DNA of 64,000 nucleotides, taken from positions 248,001 to 312,000 of the forward strand of contig NZ_JAJLJH010000003.1 in the NCBI RefSeq assembly GCF_023231945.1, written 5' to 3'. The notes under the pieces are model-generated. The model was not told the DNA's origin. It made no database searches and saw only the letters and a list, made by a program, of their open reading frames with translations. This document shows positions 8,565 through 16,157 of the stretch, in pieces. The translations under genes were made by a program, and so were the position numbers. Numbering within the stretch: the stretch's first letter is position 1; the number at the start of each line of letters is the position of its first letter. The stretch is from Scleromatobacter humisilvae. GTDB taxonomy: Bacteria > Pseudomonadota > Gammaproteobacteria > Burkholderiales > Burkholderiaceae_C.

Positions 8565-9854
8565 ATGACACAAATGGGTGTTGCCAAAGGGCCCAGCGAC
8601 CAGAAGACGCTCAACGAGGAACTGATCGAAGGCCTGGTCGAGGTGGCTCGACGCAATCCGCAGCACGCGGTCGAGCTGTTCGGCGTGCCGCTGGGCGTGG
8701 CGATGCGGCTGGCCGCCATGCCCGACGCGCAGCTCGACGACCTGGCCACCACGCCCGTCGCGCTGTGGCGCCCGGCGCTCACCGAGCGGCTCGTCCGCCG
8801 GCTGCCCGAGCGGCGGCCGATGCTCACGCCCGACCACGAGGTCTACCGGCCGCTTGTCAAGCGCATCAACCGGCTGGCGCTGGCCACGTTCGTGCGCTAC
8901 GCCGACGATCCGGCCAGCGCGGCGCTGGTCTGCGACATCACCGACCGCGAGGTCATCCGCGCGCTCCAGGAGCTGCCGGCCTTCGCCTTCCTCGAGTGGG
9001 GCGGCAACCCGGGAACGCTGCTGGCGGTGCCTCGGCTCAGCGACGCGCTGATCGACCGACTGCTGCGCGCCGACGACGACGGCGTCGAGCACAACCTGCG
9101 CGGCCTGCTGGCGCTCACGCAGTGCTGCGAGCAGGAGTTCGCGCTGATCCGCCACGCCGTGCAGCTGGAAGGCGCGGCGTATCGCTTGGCCGAGCGCGCG
9201 GAGGTCAGCAAGCGCTCCGGGCGTCCGCCGGCCACGTTCCTGATGCCCGGCACGTCCAACCTGATCCTGGCGATGCTGCGCCACCAGATGCGGCCCACGG
9301 AGGTCGAGGACCGCATGCTGGCCACCAGCGACGTGCGCGCCGCGCAGTTGCGCGGCATCGCCGAGGCGCTGCACCCCAAGCCCAAGCGCGACAAGGGCGC
9401 CCCGCGCGACCGCACGCGCGACCACCGCGACCTGTGGGGCAGCGCGCACCGCCGCCTCTGCGCCACGGCCATCTTCTGCCTGCAACGCCGGCTGGTCGAC
9501 GCGGGCGTCGAGGCCTTCGAGGCCATGGTGTGGGCCTACGACTACTACGCCTGCACCTACGACCCCGAGTGCGGGGTCTCGCTGAGCCGCATGCTCAAGG
9601 ACGTGTTCACGCCGATGCGCGAGGGCAGCGACACCCATCTCGGCCACTGCGCCAAGTGCGGCGTCGTGCACCTCGCGCACGACGAGAAGATCGGCATCAT
9701 CGAATGCCCCGTGTGCGTGCTCGCGCGCGCGGGCAAGTTCGGCCAGCGCCGCTCGCGCATCGACAAGACGGAGACGCCGCCCCTGCGCGACTACCGCGGC
9801 TGGCCCGGCGCGGGATGGTCGGCGGCGGCGATGGGGTCGTCGCCGGGTGGCTGA
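8565..9854 (+). CDS. FlhC-type regulator with two N-terminal FlhD-like segments in one chain
   Basis: A 429-residue protein, more than twice the length of FlhC (about 190). The C-terminal part, residues 285-395, follows FlhC: a helical stretch (SAHRRLCATAIFCLQRRLV... AMVWAYDYYAC) and four cysteines as C362-x2-C365-x15-C381-x2-C384, close to the FlhC zinc site (C-x2-C-x16-C-x2-C). Residues 20-70 and 98-155 each resemble the FlhD core (ARRNPQHAVELFGVPLGVAM; RYADDPASAALVCDITDREV). Residues 185-275 resemble the FlhC N-terminal helices. FlhD4C2 is the flagellar master activator, with two FlhD per FlhC. The FlhC match is fairly firm. The FlhD repeats are inferred by eye. Confidence 0.72.
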   Translation: MTQMGVAKGPSDQKTLNEELIEGLVEVARRNPQHAVELFGVPLGVAMRLAAMPDAQLDDLATTPVALWRPALTERLVRRLPERRPMLTPDHEVYRPLVKRINRLALATFVRYADDPASAALVCDITDREVIRALQELPAFAFLEWGGNPGTLLAVPRLSDALIDRLLRADDDGVEHNLRGLLALTQCCEQEFALIRHAVQLEGAAYRLAERAEVSKRSGRPPATFLMPGTSNLILAMLRHQMRPTEVEDRMLATSDVRAAQLRGIAEALHPKPKRDKGAPRDRTRDHRDLWGSAHRRLCATAIFCLQRRLVDAGVEAFEAMVWAYDYYACTYDPECGVSLSRMLKDVFTPMREGSDTHLGHCAKCGVVHLAHDEKIGIIECPVCVLARAGKFGQRRSRIDKTETPPLRDYRGWPGAGWSAAAMGSSPGG

Positions 9855-9920
9855 TCGACGGGGCGCGCCACGATGCGGCCAGGCTTGCGGGGCGGACGCG
9901 AACGCCGCGCGAGCCCCGGC

Positions 9921-10994
9921 TCAAAACAGGCTCGCCTGCGGCCCTTGCCGGCCGGATCCGAACAGCGAGGTGTTCAACGTCCTGCCTGGAAACGTCAGGC
10001 CCAGGCGCGCGGCCGCGGCGTCGAAGCGCTGGCCGAGCGCCTCGGCCCGGGCACCCGTGCCGATCATCCGCTTGACGAAGCTGGGATCGTAGTCGCGGCC
10101 CTCGTGCAGGGTCTGGATCACGCGCCAGACGTCCGCGGCCTTGTCCGGATACCAGCGCCGCAGCCACTCGGCGAACAGGTCGCGCACCTCGCGCGGCAGG
10201 CGCAGGATCGTGTAGAGCGCCTGCGTCGCGCCGCGGGCCGCACAGGCCTCCAGGATCGCTTCGATCTCGTCCTCGTTGAGCAGCGGGATCACCGGCGCGA
10301 TGTAGACCGCCACCGGCACGCCGGCCTCGGTGAGTTCCTCGATGGCCTGCAGCCGGCGGGTCGGCGAATTGGCGCGCGGGTCGAGCCGGCGCGACAGCTC
10401 GTGATCCAGCGTCGGCACCGACATGTGCACGCGCACGAGCCCCTTCTTCGCCATCGGCGCGAGGATGTCGAGGTCGCGCGTGACGAGCGCCGACTTGGTC
10501 GTGATGCCGACGGCGACGTCGAACTCCGCCAGCACCTCCAGCACCTGGCGCGCGATCGCGTACTTGCGGTCGATCGGCTGGTAGGCGTCGGTCGACGCGC
10601 CGAGCGCCACGACGCCCGGGTCGAAGCCCTTGCGGCTCAATTCCTTGCGCAGCACCTCCGCCGCGTTGACCTTGGCGAACAGCCTGGTCTCGAAGTCCAG
10701 GCCCGGCGACAGGTTGAGGTACGCGTGCGTGGGCCGCGCGAAGCAGTAGACGCAGCCGTGCTCGCAGCCCTGGTACGGGTTGATCGTGTGGTCGAACGAG
10801 AGGTCGGGCGACTGGTTCTTGTTGAGGATGGACTTCGCGTCGCGCTCGGTGACCTCGGTCTTCTGCACCGACGGGTCGAAGTCCGCCGCGGCGTCCCACT
10901 CGTCGCGGACATAGCGCGACGGCCGGTTCGAGCCGGCGCCGCGCCCCTTGACGAAGACGACCGGGTGCTCGGCAGGCTTGGGCGCGTCGGGCAT
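9921..10994 (-). CDS. PA0069-family radical SAM protein
   Basis: Radical SAM enzyme of unknown substrate. The 357-residue protein carries the [4Fe-4S]-binding motif C77-x3-C81-x2-C84 (QGCEHGCVYC) followed by the ARPTHAYL and TKSALVTRD stretches typical of the PA0069/Rv2578c group, which resembles DNA repair photolyase-like radical SAM proteins. The ATG at 10994 lies one base after the stop of the lyase-family gene, so the two form a transcription unit. The frame remains open upstream, but only as a shadow of the neighbour. It converges with the FlhDC-like gene. The reaction is not known. Confidence 0.85.
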   Translation of the reverse strand: MPDAPKPAEHPVVFVKGRGAGSNRPSRYVRDEWDAAADFDPSVQKTEVTERDAKSILNKNQSPDLSFDHTINPYQGCEHGCVYCFARPTHAYLNLSPGLDFETRLFAKVNAAEVLRKELSRKGFDPGVVALGASTDAYQPIDRKYAIARQVLEVLAEFDVAVGITTKSALVTRDLDILAPMAKKGLVRVHMSVPTLDHELSRRLDPRANSPTRRLQAIEELTEAGVPVAVYIAPVIPLLNEDEIEAILEACAARGATQALYTILRLPREVRDLFAEWLRRWYPDKAADVWRVIQTLHEGRDYDPSFVKRMIGTGARAEALGQRFDAAAARLGLTFPGRTLNTSLFGSGRQGPQASLF

Positions 10995-10995
10995 T

Positions 10996-11823
10996 TCAGC
11001 CGAACAGCGCGTTGAGCTCGGCGCCGCTGGCCGCGCCGGCGAAGCCGTCGAACACGCCTTGCTCCGCGATCGACCGGGCGGCGCGCATGAAGCCGCCCCA
11101 CGCGCTGCGCGCCAGGCCGCCGCCGACGCTGACCCGGCGCACGCCGAGCGCGGCGATGTCGGCCAGCGTGAGGTCGCTGGTGCCGCCCACGAGCAGGTTG
11201 ACGGGCTTGGGCGCGACGGCGGCCACGACCTCGGCGATGTCCGCGCGCGTCTTGAGGCCGGGCGCGTAGAGGCAGTCGGCGCCGGCCTCGGCATAGGCGC
11301 GCAGGCGGGCGATGGTGTCGGCGAGGTCGGGCCGGCCGTGCAGGAAGTTCTCGGCGCGGCCGACCAGCAGCGTGTCGCCGCCGCTGGCATCGATGGCCTC
11401 GCGCGCGGCGCGCAGGCGCGCGACGGCCACGTCGAGATCGTGGATCGGCTGCGCGGCGTCGCCCGTCGAATCCTCGATCGACAGCCCCGCCACCCCGGTG
11501 GCCACGGCCAGTGCCACGCTCCCGGCGACGTCGCGCGGCGTCGCGCCGTAGCCGCTCTCGAAGTCGGCGTTGACCGGCAAGTCGGTGGCCGCCACGATCT
11601 CGCGCAGGTGCGCCAGCACGGCGTCGCGCGGCATCGCGCCGTCGGCGTGCGCGTGCGACCACGCGAAGCCCGAGCTGGTCGTCGCCAGCGCCTTGAAGCC
11701 GAGCGACGCGAGATAGCGCGCGCTGCCCGCGTCCCACGGATTCGGAATGACGAAACAGCCCGCGGCGTGCAGCTCGCGGAAGGCGCGGCGGCGGGCGGCG
11801 ATGTCGGAAGGCGAGGGCGTCAT
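10996..11823 (-). CDS. Isocitrate lyase/PEP mutase family protein
   Basis: A 275-residue TIM-barrel protein of the ICL/PEP mutase superfamily, whose members cleave or rearrange C-C or C-P bonds in 2-oxo and hydroxy acids. Motifs seen are FVIPNPWDAGSARYLASLGF near the N-terminus and a Mg-binding region VNADFESGYG. It lacks the KRCGH active-site motif that the true methylisocitrate lyase at 19983 carries, so lyase activity on isocitrates is unlikely. It is probably related to the poorly defined carboxyvinyl-carboxyphosphonate or oxaloacetate-decarboxylase-like members. It is the first gene of a pair with the radical SAM gene. Confidence 0.85.
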   Translation of the reverse strand: MTPSPSDIAARRRAFRELHAAGCFVIPNPWDAGSARYLASLGFKALATTSSGFAWSHAHADGAMPRDAVLAHLREIVAATDLPVNADFESGYGATPRDVAGSVALAVATGVAGLSIEDSTGDAAQPIHDLDVAVARLRAAREAIDASGGDTLLVGRAENFLHGRPDLADTIARLRAYAEAGADCLYAPGLKTRADIAEVVAAVAPKPVNLLVGGTSDLTLADIAALGVRRVSVGGGLARSAWGGFMRAARSIAEQGVFDGFAGAASGAELNALFG

Positions 11824-11896
11824 GGGCGAAGTCTCCGGCGAATGTCTGCCGTCAGCCTAACGCAGGCCGCGCCTCGACGCTTCGCCGCCCAGCGAA

Positions 11897-12412
11897 TCAC
11901 TGCGGCCAGACCATGTCGACCAGCGTGTCGACGTCCGGCTTCGGCTTCATGCCCTTGGTCGCGTCCTTCCATTCCTGCGGCGCCGGCGCGTAGGCCGTCG
12001 GCGGCTTGTCGCTCCACACGCTGACGCGCAGCGCGAAGACGATCTCGCCGCTCTTGACGGTCATCGTCGGCGTCGTCTCGACCGTGCGGCGCAGCGCGGT
12101 CATGGTCGCCTCCGCCAGCGCGGGCTTGAAGTCGAACCAGGTGCGCGTCTGGTTGCCCGGACGCACCGCCACGACGATGAAGCCCGCCGACGGGATCTGC
12201 GACGGGTTGGCGCGCATCGTCTCGGTCTCGGCCGCGCCGAGCGTCTTCAGGTAGGCCGCCATCGCGTCGGCGCCGCCGTCGACGCGCTGCTCGATGATCT
12301 CGCCCTTCTGCAGCAGGACGACGTCGTGCTGCGCCAGCGGCTGGACGGCGTGGGCGGTGGAGGTGGCGGCCAGTGCAAGCGTCGTGGCCAGGATGCGGAT
12401 CGGGGTCGTCAT
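11897..12412 (-). CDS. Small exported protein of unknown function
   Basis: I do not recognise the family. The 171-residue product starts with a clear signal peptide (MTTPIRILATTLALAATSTAHA), followed by a mixed alpha/beta region with no cysteines in the mature part. It ends in a Lys/Pro-rich stretch (GMKPKPDVDTLVDMVWPQ). It is probably periplasmic. It stands alone between the lyase-family gene (same strand, 73 bases downstream) and the divergent YciH gene, with only 60 bases to share for promoters. The start at 12412 is chosen because the signal peptide begins there; the frame stays open upstream only as a shadow of the yciH region. Confidence 0.72.
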   Translation of the reverse strand: MTTPIRILATTLALAATSTAHAVQPLAQHDVVLLQKGEIIEQRVDGGADAMAAYLKTLGAAETETMRANPSQIPSAGFIVVAVRPGNQTRTWFDFKPALAEATMTALRRTVETTPTMTVKSGEIVFALRVSVWSDKPPTAYAPAPQEWKDATKGMKPKPDVDTLVDMVWPQ

Positions 12413-12472
12413 GCAGCGATTTTCACATCTGGCCACGGCCGGGCCGCGCGCCGGATCGGTTCCAATACGCGC

Positions 12473-12835
12473 ATGAAATCCGTGAACCCGAACGGCGGCC
12501 TCGTCTATTCGACCGACGCCGGCCGCATGTGTCCCGACTGCCGCCAGCCGATCGCGCAATGCGCCTGCAGGAAGGCCGTCGCGCCGCCCACCGACGGCGT
12601 CGTGCGCGTCTTCTTCGAGACCAAGGGCCGCGGCGGCAAGGGCGTGACGGTGGTGCGCGGACTGGGCCTGGCCGACCCGGAGCTGACCGTGCTCGGCAAG
12701 AAGCTCAAGGCCGCGTGCGGCGTGGGCGGCACGGCCAAGGAGGGCGTCGTCGAGCTGCAGGGTGACCACCGCGATCGCGTGATGGCGCTGCTGCAGACGC
12801 TGGGCTTCAGGAACGTCAAGAAGGCGGGCGGCTGA
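12473..12835 (+). CDS. SUI1/YciH translation factor homologue
   Basis: A 120-residue bacterial homologue of eIF1/SUI1, a small ribosome-associated initiation fidelity factor. The core GRGGKGVTVVRGLGL...LGKKLKAACGVGG...EGVVELQGDHRD matches YciH. Unlike E. coli YciH, the segment after the N-terminal LVYSTDAGRM holds four cysteines arranged CPDC and CAC within 15 residues, a likely metal knuckle. The start at 12473 places the conserved NGGLVYST at the usual position. It converges with the VOC gene at 12879 across a 43-base spacer that contains a CG-rich repeat. Confidence 0.88.
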   Translation: MKSVNPNGGLVYSTDAGRMCPDCRQPIAQCACRKAVAPPTDGVVRVFFETKGRGGKGVTVVRGLGLADPELTVLGKKLKAACGVGGTAKEGVVELQGDHRDRVMALLQTLGFRNVKKAGG

Positions 12836-12854
12836 CGGCCTCTCGCGCGGGCGC

Positions 12855-12864
12855 GCGTGACGCG
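12855..12864. repeat. CG-rich dispersed motif, copy 1 (GCGTGACGCG)
   Basis: The 10-base core GCGTGACGCG is embedded in an alternating CG tract between the convergent ends of the YciH and VOC genes. The same core within CG-rich flanks recurs near gene ends at 21508, 41572 (reverse), 50559 and 56065. One further core copy inside dapC coding sequence (5372-5381) may be chance. Confidence 0.4.
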
Positions 12865-12878
12865 TGCGCGCGCGACGC

Positions 12879-13298
12879 TCAGTCCTCCACGTCCCCGAGC
12901 CCCGCATCGACCGGCAGCTCGCGCAACTGGATCACGTTGCCCTCCGGGTCGACGCCGTCGCAGGTGCGCAGCCCCTGGAAGCTCCACTCCTTGCCGCTCG
13001 GGTAGATCTCGCCCTCGTTGGCCTTCGCGGCCTCGCGTGCCTGCGCGAGGCTGGGCACGGCGAAGACGAGCTTGAACGCGGTGGCCTCGCGCTTGTCGGG
13101 CGGCGTCTTGATGACGATGCGCGACGCGACGTCCGCGGGGATCGCGACGATGACGATCTCGACGCTCTCGGACTCGAGCACGATGTGGTCGTCGACCTCG
13201 TGCATCACCTCGAGGTCGGCGACGGCGGCGTAGAAGCGGGCGAGGCGGTGGATGTCCTTGGCGTAGACGACGGCGCCGGCGGAAAAGGGGAGGGCCAC
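12879..13298 (-). CDS. VOC (glyoxalase/dioxygenase-fold) family protein
   Basis: A 139-residue single vicinal-oxygen-chelate domain protein. The N-terminal [17 protein letters not shown] and the C-terminal [13 protein letters not shown] are typical of the fold; the last carries the usual metal-ligand Glu position replaced by Gln/Arg-Glu. A GTG start at 13298 is chosen because GAGG lies eight bases upstream and the fold begins directly after it; no ATG is available nearby. The substrate cannot be told. It is on the same strand as the prp regulator upstream (48-base gap) and may be read from its transcript. Confidence 0.75.
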   Translation of the reverse strand: MALPFSAGAVVYAKDIHRLARFYAAVADLEVMHEVDDHIVLESESVEIVIVAIPADVASRIVIKTPPDKREATAFKLVFAVPSLAQAREAAKANEGEIYPSGKEWSFQGLRTCDGVDPEGNVIQLRELPVDAGLGDVED

Positions 13299-13345
13299 GG
13301 CGGGATCCTCGTTGCTGCGATGTCGAAGTATGCCAAGCGCGCCGC

Positions 13346-14800
13346 TCAGTTCGCGGCGTACGGCTCGCGCGAGCGCTCGTTCTCGTCGATGCGCAGCCGC
13401 TTGCCGAGTGCCGGGAACGCGCGCTGCGGACAGCCCTCGCGGTCGCAGACCTTGCAGCCCGCGCCGATCGGTGTCGCGGCCTCCGGGTCGGACAGCGCGA
13501 GCCCCTTGGCGTAGACCAGCCGCGACGCGTGCCGCACGTCGCAGCCCAGCCCGATCGCGAAAGTGCGCTCCGGCGAGCCGTAGCCGCCGGTCGTGCGCGC
13601 GATGCAGCGCGCGATCCACAGGTAGGTGCGGCCGTCGGGCATGCGCGCGACCTGCGTCAGCACCTTGTGCGGCTGCGCGAAGGCCTCGTAGACGTTCCAC
13701 AGCGGACAGGTGCCCCCCGAGTGCGAGAAGTGGAAGTCGGTGGCCGACTGGCGCTTGGAGATGTTGCCCGCGCGGTCGACGCGCACGAAGAAGAACGGGA
13801 CGCCGCGGGCGTCGGGGCGCTGCAGCGTCGACAGGCGATGGCACACCGTCTCGAAGCTGACGCCGAAGCGCTGCGCGAGCAGCTCGATGTCGTAGCGCAG
13901 GCTCTCGGCCGCGGCCAGGAAGCGGCCGTAGGGCAGCACCAGCGCGCCGGCGAAGTAGCTCGCCAGGCCGATGCGTGCGAGCGAGCGCGGCTCGGGGCCA
14001 CTGAAGTCGCCCTGCGCGACGAGCTCGTCGATGGTGGCGGCCGCCTCAAGGTACGCGAGCTGCGTGGCCAGCTGGAACGCGCGCTGCGCCGGCTCGACGG
14101 CGTCATTGATGGCCACGCGCTTCTGCGATGCATCGAAGCGCCGCAGCATGCCGGAGTCGGCGGCGAGGTCGGTGGTGCGCACGCCGTGCTTGTCGAGCAG
14201 CCACGCCTCGAGGCGCGTCGCGAGTGCGCGCGGGTCGTCCGAGGACGCGACCGCCGCCGCGGGCGGGCGCAGCTTCAGCGCCATCACGGCGGTGGCCAGC
14301 GCCTCGGCACGCTCGTCGAGCGCCGTGATGTGGTTCTGCCGCTCGTAGAAGAAGTGGCGCACCTCCTCGTGCGGCTGGCGCGCGGCCTGCGCAAGTTCGC
14401 CGGCGCGTTCGCCCAGGCTGGCGGCGAGCGTGTCGAGGCGATCCTGCGCGTCGCGGCCGCGGCGGTGCAGCCGGATCAGCACCTGCGCCAGCGCCGGCAT
14501 CTGTTGGGCCATCGCGCGCAGCTCCGCGAGCGAGACGGCGCCGCCGTCGGGCGCCTGCGCGACGACGTCTTGCAGCTGCGCTGTCAGCCGCGCCTCGTCG
14601 TCCTCCGAGAACAGCTGCAGGTCGACGCCCAGCGACGACTGCAGCCGCAGCAGCACCGGCACGCTGAGCGGCCGCTGGTTGTTCTCGAGCTGGTTGAGGT
14701 AGCTGGGCGACAAGCCCAGCAGCTGCGCCAGCGCCGCCTGCGTCAGGCCGCGCTGCTCGCGCAGGGTCTTGAGCTTGATGCCCAGAAAGGTCTTGCGCAT
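13346..14800 (-). CDS. XRE-family regulator of short-chain fatty acid (propionate) metabolism
   Basis: A 484-residue regulator of the RamB/ScfR-like family, which senses short-chain acyl-CoA metabolism. It has an XRE helix-turn-helix at residues 7-61 ([21 protein letters not shown]), an IrrE-like middle domain, and a C-terminal Cys cluster ([15 protein letters not shown]). It is divergent from prpC, so it is the likely regulator of the methylcitrate operon. An upstream in-frame ATG at 14836 would add [12 protein letters not shown], but it falls among repeated TTCGCAA/TTGCAA motifs that look like operators, so 14800 is preferred. It is not a sigma-54 PrpR. Confidence 0.85.
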   Translation of the reverse strand: MRKTFLGIKLKTLREQRGLTQAALAQLLGLSPSYLNQLENNQRPLSVPVLLRLQSSLGVDLQLFSEDDEARLTAQLQDVVAQAPDGGAVSLAELRAMAQQMPALAQVLIRLHRRGRDAQDRLDTLAASLGERAGELAQAARQPHEEVRHFFYERQNHITALDERAEALATAVMALKLRPPAAAVASSDDPRALATRLEAWLLDKHGVRTTDLAADSGMLRRFDASQKRVAINDAVEPAQRAFQLATQLAYLEAAATIDELVAQGDFSGPEPRSLARIGLASYFAGALVLPYGRFLAAAESLRYDIELLAQRFGVSFETVCHRLSTLQRPDARGVPFFFVRVDRAGNISKRQSATDFHFSHSGGTCPLWNVYEAFAQPHKVLTQVARMPDGRTYLWIARCIARTTGGYGSPERTFAIGLGCDVRHASRLVYAKGLALSDPEAATPIGAGCKVCDREGCPQRAFPALGKRLRIDENERSREPYAAN

Positions 14801-14810
14801 GGCGGCCGGC

Positions 14811-14890
14811 TTCGCAAACGTTGCAACTTTCGACATCATGTTCGCAATCATTGCTGCGGCAAAGCAATACCTGACTGCGAAGATTGCAAA
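14811..14890. promoter_or_regulatory. Candidate operator cluster of TTCGCAA/TTGCAA motifs between prp regulator and prpC
   Basis: Within 80 bases the divergent spacer holds TTCGCAAA (14811-14818), TTGCAA (14821-14826), TTCGCAA (14841-14847), and on the other strand TTTGCAAT next to CTTCGCA (14876-14890). The outer copies face each other. RamB-type regulators are known to bind TTTGCAAA-like motifs, so these are good candidate sites for the adjacent regulator. The leftmost pair overlaps the likely leader of the regulator gene, which suggests autoregulation (inference). Confidence 0.6.
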
Positions 14891-14968
14891 TATCATGGCC
14901 GCACCCTCGCGCCGCGATCCCCGAGACAATCGCTCGCGCCCCCTCGAACTGCTTCCCGAAAGAGATTC

Positions 14969-16126
14969 ATGGCCGACACCCAGACCGCCCCGACCTTCAA
15001 GCCCAAGAAATCCGTCGCCCTCTCCGGCGTGACCGCCGGCAACACGGCGCTGTGCACGGTGGGCCGCAGCGGCAACGACCTGCATTACCGCGGCTACGAC
15101 ATCCTCGAGCTGGCCGAGCAGACCGAGTTCGAGGAGGTCGCCCACCTGCTGGTGCACGGCAAGCTGCCCAACGCGGCCGAGCTGCGCGGCTACAAGGACA
15201 AGCTGAAGTCGCTGCGCGGCCTGCCCGCCGCCGTCAAGGCCGCGCTGGAGCAGCTGCCGGCCTCCGCGCATCCGATGGACGTGATGCGCACCGGCGTCTC
15301 GGTGCTCGGCTGCGTGCTGCCCGAGAAGGACGACCACAACACGCCCGGCGCGCGCGACATCGCCGACCGCCTGATGGCGTCGCTCGGCTCGATGCTGCTC
15401 TACTGGTTCCACTACAGCCAGAACGGCAAGCGCATCGACGTCGAGACCGACGACGACTCGATCGGCGCGCATTTCCTGCACCTGCTGCACGGCAGGAAGC
15501 CCAGCGCCGCGTGGGAACGCGCGATGCACACCTCGCTCAACCTGTACGCCGAGCACGAGTTCAACGCGTCGACCTTCGCCTGCCGCGTCGTGGCCGGCAC
15601 GGGCAGCGACGTCTACTCGGCCATCACCGGCGGCATCGGCGCGCTGCGCGGCCCCAAGCACGGCGGCGCGAACGAAGTCGCGTTCGAGATCCAGAAGCGC
15701 TACGACAACCCGGACGAGGCCGAGGCCGACATCCGCCGCCGCGTCGAGGCCAAGGAGGTCGTCATCGGCTTCGGCCACCCGGTCTACACGGTCAGCGATC
15801 CGCGCAACGTGGTGATCAAGGGTGTGGCCAAATCGCTGTCGAAGGACGCCGGTTCCACCAAGATGTTCGACATCGCCGAGCGCCTCGAGACCGTGATGGC
15901 GGACGCCAAGAAGATGTTCCCCAACCTCGACTGGTTCAGCGCCGTCAGCTACCACATGATGGGCGTGCCCACCGCGATGTTCACGCCGCTGTTCGTGATC
16001 TCGCGCACCAGCGGCTGGGCGGCGCACATCATCGAGCAACGCATCGACAACAAGATCATCCGCCCGAGCGCGAACTACACCGGCCCCGAGGACCAGCCGT
16101 TCGTCGCCCTCAAGGACCGCAAGTAA
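14969..16126 (+). CDS. prpC: 2-Methylcitrate synthase
   Basis: Condenses propionyl-CoA with oxaloacetate to 2-methylcitrate, the entry step of the 2-methylcitrate cycle. The 385-residue protein has the citrate synthase fold with GNTALCTVG and LHYRGYDI near the N-terminus, [16 protein letters not shown] (catalytic His) and GFGHPVYT. The [15 protein letters not shown] form and the length fit PrpC rather than the housekeeping citrate synthase. The ATG at 14969 follows a purine-rich leader (CGAAAGAGA). It is the first gene of the plus-strand prpC-acnD-prpF-prpB run. Confidence 0.93.
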   Translation: MADTQTAPTFKPKKSVALSGVTAGNTALCTVGRSGNDLHYRGYDILELAEQTEFEEVAHLLVHGKLPNAAELRGYKDKLKSLRGLPAAVKAALEQLPASAHPMDVMRTGVSVLGCVLPEKDDHNTPGARDIADRLMASLGSMLLYWFHYSQNGKRIDVETDDDSIGAHFLHLLHGRKPSAAWERAMHTSLNLYAEHEFNASTFACRVVAGTGSDVYSAITGGIGALRGPKHGGANEVAFEIQKRYDNPDEAEADIRRRVEAKEVVIGFGHPVYTVSDPRNVVIKGVAKSLSKDAGSTKMFDIAERLETVMADAKKMFPNLDWFSAVSYHMMGVPTAMFTPLFVISRTSGWAAHIIEQRIDNKIIRPSANYTGPEDQPFVALKDRK

Positions 16127-16157
16127 ACGTCCTGACCCGCCAGCGCGAAGAGGCCGC

